A program made the translations under genes and the position numbers. A stretch of 64,000 bases of DNA from Siphonodentalium dalli (lineage: Eukaryota; Mollusca; Scaphopoda; Gadilida; Siphonodentaliidae): the NCBI GenBank assembly GCA_032622095.1, contig CP136065.1, positions 242,711,530 to 242,775,529 of the forward strand, given 5' to 3'. The notes under the pieces are model-generated. The model worked only from the letters and a program-made list of their open reading frames with translations. It had not been told where the DNA came from and ran no database searches. Of this stretch, positions 56,456 through 64,000 are shown in pieces; the first letter of the stretch is position 1; every line of letters begins with the position of its first letter.

Positions 56456-56960
56456 TTATGAGGGCGATAGTCGCTCAAACTGGTGACACACGCACAAGTA
56501 AAATCGTTGTATTATACCCGAGACACTTATAGCCCACGCTTCACGCACAGACAACGGTCGCGCGTTACACATCAGGCGTAAATAACCAGGGCGACGCGAA
56601 TGCCCCACGCATGAACACATACCCCACACAAGGACATACACCCGAAACAGACACCGACACCCTATGTATAGGATAATGGCTGAAAACAACATTTTAGCGA
56701 ACGGATCCACCGAGATCGAGGGCCGAGATAGTTCCATTCGCCAAAAGAATGGACAGTTTGAAGCCATTATGCGACTTAATACTTGACCGAGTACAAAGCG
56801 TTAGCTCGGATCACAATGGTTTAACCCGGAAGTGGATCAAGACTCCTGAATTGTGCCATGCGGTCTGTCATATCCATCCGCTATATAAATATTATGTAAA
56901 CAACGCTTCGAGTTTTGTGTTTTCTTCGTGTCGATCTGTTGGATGAGGAAATGTTCGATG
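56456..56960. promoter_or_regulatory. CpG-rich segment, possible promoter or first exon
   Basis: This is the most GC- and CpG-rich stretch of the right half (for example gacaacggtcgcgcgttaca and agggcgacgcgaatgcccca). On the plus strand an ATG at 56,676 opens a 36-codon frame (M-A-E-N-N-I-L-A-N-G-S-T-E-I-E-G-R-D) ending TGA at 56,784-56,786, with composition unlike the surrounding DNA. No donor keeps this frame, so it is either a short peptide frame, an upstream ORF or chance. The promoter role is inference from CpG density only. Confidence 0.25.
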
Positions 56961-57639
56961 CACGGTGAGCATAAGCTTACATGTTTCAATTGTGTGTATT
57001 CTGCTCACAGTTGAGCGCATGGTGATTATTTTATATGTTTTCAACCTTCCATTGATACAGATATCTCAGGAAGTTAAATCTCCATCCATAACTTAATTTG
57101 CTTCATTTAAATAGGTGCAGCCACATTTACGTGTAATATATACGGGAAAAGTCATGTGATTCGTTGTATTAGATAATATATGTTACACTAGTGCTGTTTA
57201 ATCTTTCAAGATACTATATATTATACTAGTTTGTATACTTCTTTCAGAAGAACGCCTCCTGGTTTTAAAAAGGAAATTATTTCGCTACCAAAGTTAATAT
57301 ATGTGTGAATGTTACTTACGAGTAGAGGCATTGTTTAATGATTGCCTTTAGTATGGCACTTCCCTGTCCCATTATCGGCTAACACGATCACGGTGTTATG
57401 ACGTTGGTTTAGTTTGGTTGGTGATGTCGAAATAGTACTAAATATTAATTTTCTTGCATTAAATGCCAATAGTATGCTTGGATTTCGTTAAAACGTGTTT
57501 GGTGATAGAACATGTTGTGGACAAAAGTGCACTTGTGTGTCAGAGCTATATTAGCTTTTTCGTATTTCAGTCACATGTTGGTGACAATATTAAAATGAAG
57601 GATGTATTAGTGGCTAAAATCGAACAATATTGCCACTCT

Positions 57640-57791
57640 TTAAGAGGGAGGTAAAGTGGAAATTTTATTATTTTTCTCACACAGGGTTTCCATGAACAAA
57701 TATATTTTTAATTTGTTGGTCATTTAAAAAAAAATACATGGTTTTCAACCGGTTCCCACTTCTGGATTGTGCCACTTTACCTCCCTCTTAA
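57640..57791. mobile_element. 152-bp TTAA-flanked mini-element
   Basis: TTAA at 57,640-57,643 and 57,788-57,791 flank perfect inverted termini GAGGGAGGTAAAGTGG and CCACTTTACCTCCCTC. Interior AT-rich, non-coding. It is probably a MITE of a TTAA-targeting family. Confidence 0.75.
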
Positions 57792-58187
57792 AGAAATGTA
57801 ACATTTGCCCATAATAAAGTTGTTTTTGGGGATTCTATATCCGGAGGATTGAAACTCTGGAGATGGAACATAGCACAGAAAACATTATATTTTGTGATAC
57901 CACAACGGTATAGTGTTGGTCAATGGTGGACATAGAACACTAAAGCACTCAATATTTTACACCATTTGAATCTTCGTACCATTATTCTGAGCACGTGACA
58001 TATCATGGACAGGCTTTCTTGGTGGCAATCGACAGACCTCGGCGAGACAAATCGAACGCCACCAATATATCATTTTCCCGCAGAATAGATAGAAGTGAGA
58101 ACACTATAGCACTCAGACGACAAATTTTGCATGGACTTAGTTTGAAAATAGAACATAGCTGGCTGACTACTGATCTCGGGCACATAT
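57792..58187. other. Stretch with no recognised feature
   Basis: Non-coding by eye. Open frames on both strands at 57,995-58,216 overlap and lack motifs. Confidence 0.35.
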
Positions 58188-58645
58188 GTGACCCGCCATA
58201 TCAAATCCAGTCGTAAGTCGGGATTTGTTTACCCTGTGCCTATGCAATCTCTTATATATGCGAGTCGACCATCGGTCGCCTCGCATATATAAGAGAATGC
58301 ATTGGCCTAACAATTTTTTATCATTTTTTTAAAATAAATGTTTCTTACAATTTTTAGGACATAAAATATAAAACATCCATTACCCCGCAGGGAGCCCCAC
58401 ACATATATTGAAGCATATATAAGAGTGTCGTTTGTTCATGATTGTCTGGGGCTCTGTATGGGTGAAATTATAAAATTGTTAAAGAATACAAGAAAAAAAT
58501 ATTAAAATTGTAACAAATTGTTAGGCCAATGCATTCTCTTATATATGCGATGCGACCTATGGTCGACTCGCATATATAAGAGAATACATTGGCACAAGGT
58601 AAAAAACAATCCCGACTTACGACTGGATTTGATATGGCGGGTCAC
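58188..58645. mobile_element. GTGACCCGCCAT element with paired hairpins, copy 2; TSD ATAT
   Basis: TIRs GTGACCCGCCATATCAAATC, then cagtcgtaagtcgggatt, and the inverted end finishing GGGTCAC at 58,645. ATAT on both sides (58,184-58,187 and 58,646-58,649) is the 4-bp target duplication. Palindromes lie at about 58,236-58,304 and 58,524-58,592. It is about 90% identical to 47,746-48,190 over the full length, including the internal ctctgtatgggtgaaatta block. Confidence 0.9.
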
Positions 58646-58940
58646 ATATAATGATAGTATGTTAAGGGCGAAGTTTGAAGATTTATTAATCTCTCTATTA
58701 TCGTTCGATTTGGATGTTTTTTTTATTCTTGCTCATGTTTTTGTTTTTTCACTTCCATAAATTCAAATACCGTTCCATTTATTTCAGGTTTGAATTATAT
58801 TTTACTCTCAACTTAAAACAAGCATGTATTCAATAATTATATCTGTAATCAATAGCAAAATACCTGCCCCCATTTAATTCCACTATATATGACCCATATA
58901 GTGCATACAAACTATATCCACTTGACTATAAACCCAAATC

Positions 58941-59300
58941 ATGGACATTCATTACTTCATGTTTTATGCCATTATGGCAAATATTAAAAGGGGATATCGA
59001 TCTGTTAACCAAAGGACTGACACGAAAACCAAACCGGCTCACTGGACTGACTCGAAAACCAAACCGGCTCCCTGGAGTGACTCGAAAATCAAACCGGCTC
59101 CGTGGATTGACTCGAAAACCAAACCGGCTCCCTGGACTGACTCGAAAACCAAACCGGCTCCCTGGACTGACACGAACACCACACCGGCTCCCTGGACTGA
59201 CACGAACACCAAACCGGCTCCCTGGACTGACAGAAACAAACCAAAATCAGCCGACCACAGTGTCCCCCGAAAACGTGGTAAGTCGACGCCGCTTTGTTAA
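58941..59300 (+). other. Open frame across a 30-bp minisatellite
   Basis: About seven 30-bp units (ggactgactcgaaaaccaaa, then ccggctccct) at about 59,017-59,235 encode the decapeptide T-D-S-K-T-K-P-A-P-W on the plus strand. Because the unit length is a multiple of three and the unit lacks stops, other plus frames and minus frames are open too. ACGTG|GTAAGT at about 59,273 could be a donor. Coding status is doubtful; the repeat itself is certain. Confidence 0.35.
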
Positions 59301-59399
59301 AGAAATTTAAAACAATGTTGAAATGTTCTATGTCGAAAGGGTTAATAATTCCGTAAAGAAATAATTGTTCCGTCATCTATATACATCTCCAATATGTGG

Positions 59400-60015
59400 G
59401 TAACAATACTCTGAAGTTTCAAATATCTACGATCAAAACTGTAGGAGGAGTCGATTAAACCACGAAGGTACCATCATACAGAAAATATAAAAAAAGAAAT
59501 TCAAAGTCTAAAGGCCTATAACTCTGGGAAAAATCATCGGATTCGAACTTGACCTGTATTTTGATATCAGTGAATCACATAAAAAACGGAATATTCAATT
59601 GAACAGTCCAAACTTGAGTTATCATCCGGAAACCAAAGAAAAAAGAAGAAAATTGAATTTTCTAAGTCTAAAACAGTCCATAACTGTAGGAAAAATCATC
59701 GGATCAAACTCAAATTCGAACTCATGTATCTTGATATGACTGATCCACATAAAAACGTTATTTGCAATTAAAGGATCCAAACTTGAGTAAAAAAAAAGTT
59801 GAAAAAGGGAAATAACTCCATAGAAGAACATCGGATCAAACCCAGAATTGCAGAGTACCTGTATTCTTGGTTGAGACACCTACATACCAAGTTTCAATCA
59901 AATCAGATATTATTGCTCGAGTTATAACTCCGGACGGACGGACCGACGCATGGCTAGACGCACGGACGGACTGGGCTCAATAGTCCCCTAAAAATAAATG
60001 TTTCGGGGGACAATA
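59400..60015. repeat. Interspersed repeat with diverged tandem units and GGACGGACGGACC tail
   Basis: Three units of about 130-150 bp share aaaaatcatcggat, tcaaac and tgatatcagtgaatcacata-type phrases. The last ends in gttataactccggacggacg, then gaccgacgc and a gggctcaatagtcccctaaa block with its partial complement cgggggaca. Similar sequence is widespread in marine invertebrate genomes in my general knowledge, class unknown. Confidence 0.5.
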
Positions 60016-60079
60016 GAGTTCACTGGTAACTGATAATCAACATGAATAGTTAGGATAGTTGAGCGGCTGATTATTGTTC

Positions 60080-60190
60080 CGTTATGTATGCAACACTTAA
60101 TGGCATGCACTGTATGCAACACTTACTGTCATATGCTGTATGCAACACTTAATGGCATGCACTGTATGCAACACTTACTGTCATAGGATG
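60080..60190. repeat. Short tandem array, four units in two alternating types
   Basis: tgtatgcaacacttaatggc with atgcac alternates with tgtatgcaacacttactgtc with atatgc, giving a dimeric higher-order unit of about 53 bp repeated twice. Confidence 0.8.
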
Positions 60191-60905
60191 AATGCACATC
60201 TTGAATCTGTATATTGCCGTTCACTCAGCTTTGATCAAGGCTTTGACGAAAATCTCACCTCTAAATTGCAAACATTAATGATAAAAATAAAGATAACCAA
60301 TACAATGTAATATATAACTAAGGTTAAGAGAGTACTTCTTTCCAAACACTGTCTGACTACCTTTGAACTGTTCACCAATCCAGTCATCTCAAATATGGGT
60401 TGTCGATTTATGGTCATGCCGACACGGAACATATTATTTCAAACAACCAAAAAAAGCCATCCGAAAAATGCTAAGCAAATCGTATAGGAGCCAAACAGAG
60501 CCCATCTTTCTGATAGAAAATATTCTGACATTTCATGACCGATTTCCATTACATGACCGATTTCCATTGTATTCGACTGTATAAAATGAAATCTTCCGAA
60601 ATCATTTGATACAACATTTGAAACACTACCAATATTCGACAGGCTGAAATAATTAACTTCGAGAACGGCTTTAACTTATTTATTGTGCAAACACGCGTCC
60701 ACGTGTCCAGGTGTCCACATGCGGGTTGCCTGTCAGCTACTAAGCACGTCGGGTCGCGCGAATCAATTCATTGTAACTATTTACTACAGGATATGCGATG
60801 TTAGCCGACCGATACAAAAATACTACATCGTTTATGATATAAACAACTCAATCTGTATGCAAATATTAAAAAAATATATTTCTGATCATATGTGCATGCG
60901 TTTAC
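60191..60905. other. Stretch with no recognised feature
   Basis: AT-rich. A direct repeat catgaccgatttccatta near 60,535-60,565 occurs twice in tandem. No gene is recognised. Confidence 0.35.
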
Positions 60906-60906
60906 C

Positions 60907-61408
60907 TTAAAGGCACGTGAGGCCTTAGTTGTCGAAAATATTATTTTTTGTTCTAATCACCGTAAACAGAAAAACATTAAAACGCATACAGTTTCGTTCA
61001 TATATACCATGACCATCACGTAAACAGCATGTTATCATAAAGACCTACTATAGTTTACATAAGCAAGAGTATGATTGTGTTACATAAGACAGCACAATGC
61101 TATTGGCTAATCACACACAAATGGCATAAACGCTCTTTATTAGTTCCATATCAGGAATTCACCAACAAAGAACGCTCTTTATGTTTACTATCATAATATA
61201 AACAAACACCAGAAAAGTAACTTTTTATGCTTTTGTTTACATAACAATGGTCAAACATTTGACAATAACATACTGTTTATGCGATATTTCTTTTTTGTAT
61301 ACGGACAAAGTCTGTCTACATTTTGATGTTCTTTCTGTTTGTGGCGGTTTTTGACGGGTGGAAATATTTTCACAGGATACCCACCGCCAAGGCCAACCGT
61401 ACCTTTAA
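60907..61408. mobile_element. TTAAAGG-family element, copy 3 (minus orientation)
   Basis: TTAA at 60,907-60,910 and 61,405-61,408. The sequence is the reverse complement of 45,293-45,796 with few differences, including two inverted ATAAAGAGCG motifs near 61,130-61,190. It shares its right TTAA with the next element. Confidence 0.85.
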
Positions 61409-61912
61409 AGATACGGGCGGTGTTTGCGGCGGGTATGTAGCTAAAATATTCCCCTTCGTCAAAACTGCCATAAACAGAAAGAATTTTTAAAATATAGACA
61501 AATTTTGTTCTTATACCAATCAGAAATATGGCATAAACAGTATGTTATTGTGAAATGTATTTCATTTGTTATGTAAACAAAAGCAAAAAACGTTACAGAA
61601 CCTGGCTTTTGTTTAGATCCGGATATGGTAACATAAAGAGCGTTATTTGTTACTGTGTTCCTGATAATAAAGAGCGTTTATATAATTTGTGTGTGATTAA
61701 CCAATATAATTACGCTGTTATGTAAACAGAAGCAAAATATTTGTAACACGAGCAGGCTCTTTGTTTATGTACACCACCGTACGTCTTGGCGACAATATAC
61801 TATTTACGTGCTGATTATGTTTGGCATATGAACAAAACTATATATTCCTTCTGTTGATGGCGATTTGAACAAATATGAATATTTCTGCAACGAATGCCGC
61901 CCGTGCCTTTAA
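61405..61912. mobile_element. TTAAAGG-family element, subfamily 2 (plus orientation)
   Basis: Begins ttaaagatacgggcggtgtt and ends gccgcccgtgcctttaa, with TTAA at 61,405-61,408 and 61,909-61,912. It keeps the order of blocks of copies 1-3 (cgtcaaaactgccataaaca, gcataaacagtatgttattg, aacataaagagcgtt, aataaagagcgttta) at about 75% identity. It joins copy 3 head to head through a single shared TTAA. Confidence 0.8.
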
Positions 61913-62340
61913 GGAGTTTGTGATAACTTGCTGTTATTTAAATTGTACTGAAAGTTGGCAGTTAATAACATTTTATTGAAACGAAATAGGTCGAAAATAT
62001 GTGACTTTAAACGACAATGACATTTAGTGATTTGCTAAAATAGAAAAGTTGTCATTGGAAGAGATGTATTAGGGAATGGACATACATCAGGTTTAATTGA
62101 AATGGCAACTATTTTATTTCTCTCATTAAACCGAACAAGTGGACAATTGCGTAGACATTATAATTAATAGGACATAAAAGGTGTAACCCCAAATCCAACC
62201 TACACCAGAGAGATGTGCAGGCGAGGGGATTGATACAACACGTTTACTCCTACATATATCGAAGAACAGTAACTTGTAACATTGTTCTGTAAATAAAAGT
62301 ATTAGATGATAATGTTGCATTGTGTTTGTGGCTACATGGA
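61913..62340. other. Stretch with no recognised feature
   Basis: AT-rich and non-coding by eye. Confidence 0.35.
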
Positions 62341-62345
62341 CTATA

Positions 62346-62796
62346 GGTTACACTGGTGTAAATAAGGTTCCGAGTGACATCTAGCGGATGCGGGAGGAAT
62401 ATATAGGAGAGAATAAAATAGACACTGGGCCCTGATTGGTCAATAGCCTTGTGTGCTTTTCACATAAAAAAATCATCACACCTCTTCCCTATGATTTCCC
62501 ATAGGTAAAATAACCATTGGCACAGGAATTAACCCTTTGTAGTGAAGTTTGAATTTTTTGGTGTGGTCTAAAATATGACTGTATTTTTTTATGCGGTTCT
62601 GACACTAGTTACGAAAACATAAGATTTAAAGGCGAATTCCCTGCTAGACAGACATGATTTTTTTGTGTAAAAAGTTTCCCAAAATGTCAATTTTTCAGAT
62701 TTAAAGAAAATTTTGGACCCAACATTTATATTGCCAACACTATACGCTAAAACGTTAGCACTGAGGCCTATGGAAAACATTTACACCAGTGTAACC
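62346..62796. mobile_element. TIR element GGTTACACTGGTGTAAAT, flanked by TATA
   Basis: Perfect 18-bp inverted termini at 62,346-62,363 and 62,779-62,796. TATA lies on both sides (62,342-62,345 and 62,797-62,800), giving a 4-bp (or TA) target duplication. The terminus is itself nearly palindromic (acactggtgt). Interior has only short frames. Confidence 0.8.
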
Positions 62797-62800
62797 TATA

Positions 62801-63525
62801 TGCAAGCGGAATAAATCTAAACCAATGGCGCTATGATAGCCTAATTAATATCTTGAATCGTCACACTGGGTCACATACCAGTAGCCAATAATATACACTA
62901 TCTTAAAATTTATTTTCTTAGAATCGCTTTAATACATATGTACTATGACCTATATGTAGTAGTTATACAAGCTGATTATATATATTATGTATATATATTA
63001 CCAACATGTATAAACGGGTATACATTGTAAAGTATGGATGCTGGAACAAGTGAACTGATAAACATCCGCTTCAAGGACAATTATATACCTCACTTGTGTA
63101 TATGTGAGATTCAAAACGCTTTAATACATTCATGTTTGATGTGTATAATTGGTCATTTGGCCAATTTGACATATTGACTACAAATAAAATTCCCATTTAG
63201 GCAAACTGTCAAATTCAGGACAGTGAATTTCAGTCATCTTGATAAATGACTGAAAATTTTAGGCATTTGGCCAAATGACTGGCGGTCACAGACATTTCAC
63301 CAAATGACTGAAATTTTTTGGACATATTGACAGTAACACATATACTACACTGTGTTGTCGCTTTCAAATGGCTTGTTAAAACGTGTAACAAAAAACTTCA
63401 GCCTGGAAAATTTCCCTCATCCTATCGGAAACTGATCATTTTGTTTTGCCTTAGTCGTCATTGTGGTGAGAATAATGGGAACCCCAGGACCCCCGATGGA
63501 CCGTATGCACATAAAAGTACATGTA
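62801..63525. other. Stretch with small local repeats
   Basis: Around 63,150-63,320 the phrases catttggccaa, aaatgactga and ttttaggcatttggcc recur in both orientations, forming weak hairpins. No gene seen. Confidence 0.4.
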
Positions 63526-63529
63526 TGTC

Positions 63530-63890
63530 AACATATCCTCGCACAAAATGGACATATAATGTGAAATAGGTACATAATGTGATTATTTGATTCTGAAATA
63601 AGCAGATAATGGAGTTATGACCGTTATTTCGTTTTATGACGAAAACACGATAAAGAGCGTACACATGAAAGGTCGTGAGTTAACTTATATGTGTCAGTGT
63701 GCGCACATAATCTGCTTAGAATCGCCTCATTATGAGTCGATGATGTGACTAATTAATAAATCGCTCTCATTTATAGCACATTATCGACTCAAAATGAGGC
63801 GATTCTTAGCAGAATATCAAACTAAAACACGTTCTATTGTAAGCAGATAATGTGAGAATTTTCGGGAAAACAGGCTGTTTATGTATACAT
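63530..63890. mobile_element. Element X, copy 4
   Basis: From caacatatcctcgcacaaaa through gttatttcgttttatgacga, the inverted blocks cttagaatcgcctcattatg and aaaatgaggcgattcttagc, to gtgagaattttcgggaaaac with aggctg. It contains ataaagagcgtac at about 63,650. It lacks the nested TTAA element. Confidence 0.65.
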
Positions 63891-64000
63891 GTATGTAACA
63901 ACGTTTGTGATGCATTTACCGGGAACTATAACGCCCCGTTCTCGGATACAAGGACATTTAATCATAAATATGAAATCATGTTTTTTCTAAATAAGTTACT

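Overview
The window is invertebrate nuclear DNA, and a mollusc or other lophotrochozoan is the likeliest source. The reasons are AT-rich sequence, genes split into short exons by kilobase introns, a tRNA-derived SINE with an (AATC)n tail, many acatgta-type simple motifs and a very heavy load of small inverted-repeat transposons. The species cannot be named from the sequence. There is no bacterial-style gene layout, rRNA, convincing tRNA gene or CRISPR array.

The one gene that can be rebuilt with confidence is an astacin-family (M12A) zinc metalloprotease on the minus strand, from 51,145 down to 28,238. Seven exons were found by matching splice sites, intron phase and domain order: part of the propeptide, the furin-like cleavage site with the start of the catalytic domain, four more catalytic exons carrying the HExxHxxGxxHEQ zinc site and the SVMHY Met-turn, and a cysteine-rich last exon. 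All six junctions keep frame. A single in-frame TAA at 46,688-46,690 replaces the tyrosine expected in the V-P-Y motif, so this copy is either a very young pseudogene, a null allele or a base error. The signal-peptide exon was not found.

Other coding material is weaker. Two closely spaced plus-strand exons (9,562-9,601 and 9,758-9,991) splice in frame across a 156-bp intron and belong to an unrecognised gene. Their open phase also fits a strong acceptor before a C2H2 zinc-finger reading frame at 13,831-14,159, although that frame may instead belong to a decayed Gypsy element. Single-exon candidates lie at 3,624-3,809, 5,444-5,656 and 6,976-7,084 (minus strand), and a frame with one stop codon lies at 22,583-22,771 (plus strand). 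A cold-shock (Y-box) domain remnant sits just downstream of an LTR end with a tRNA-Pro-like primer-binding site at about 44.5 kb.

Most of the rest is mobile or repetitive DNA. From 0 to 9.5 kb there are palindromes, hairpins and diverged tandem repeats. From 11 to 14.8 kb lies a decayed Gypsy element with a nested SINE. At 15.7-17 kb there are a 41-bp array and nested inverted-repeat elements. At 17.8-22.5 kb a giant foldback is interrupted by a 2.4-kb terminal-inverted-repeat (TIR) element with a 5-bp target duplication. At 23.7-28.1 kb there is a 2.28-kb tandem duplication. From 28 to 51 kb the protease introns are filled with repeats. From 46.8 to 64 kb there are further minisatellites, TTAA-flanked elements, paired-hairpin elements and a foldback.

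Two themes stand out. The same pair of about 70-bp palindromes is carried by two different TIR element types. The short motif ATAAAGAGCG recurs in several otherwise unrelated repeat families.
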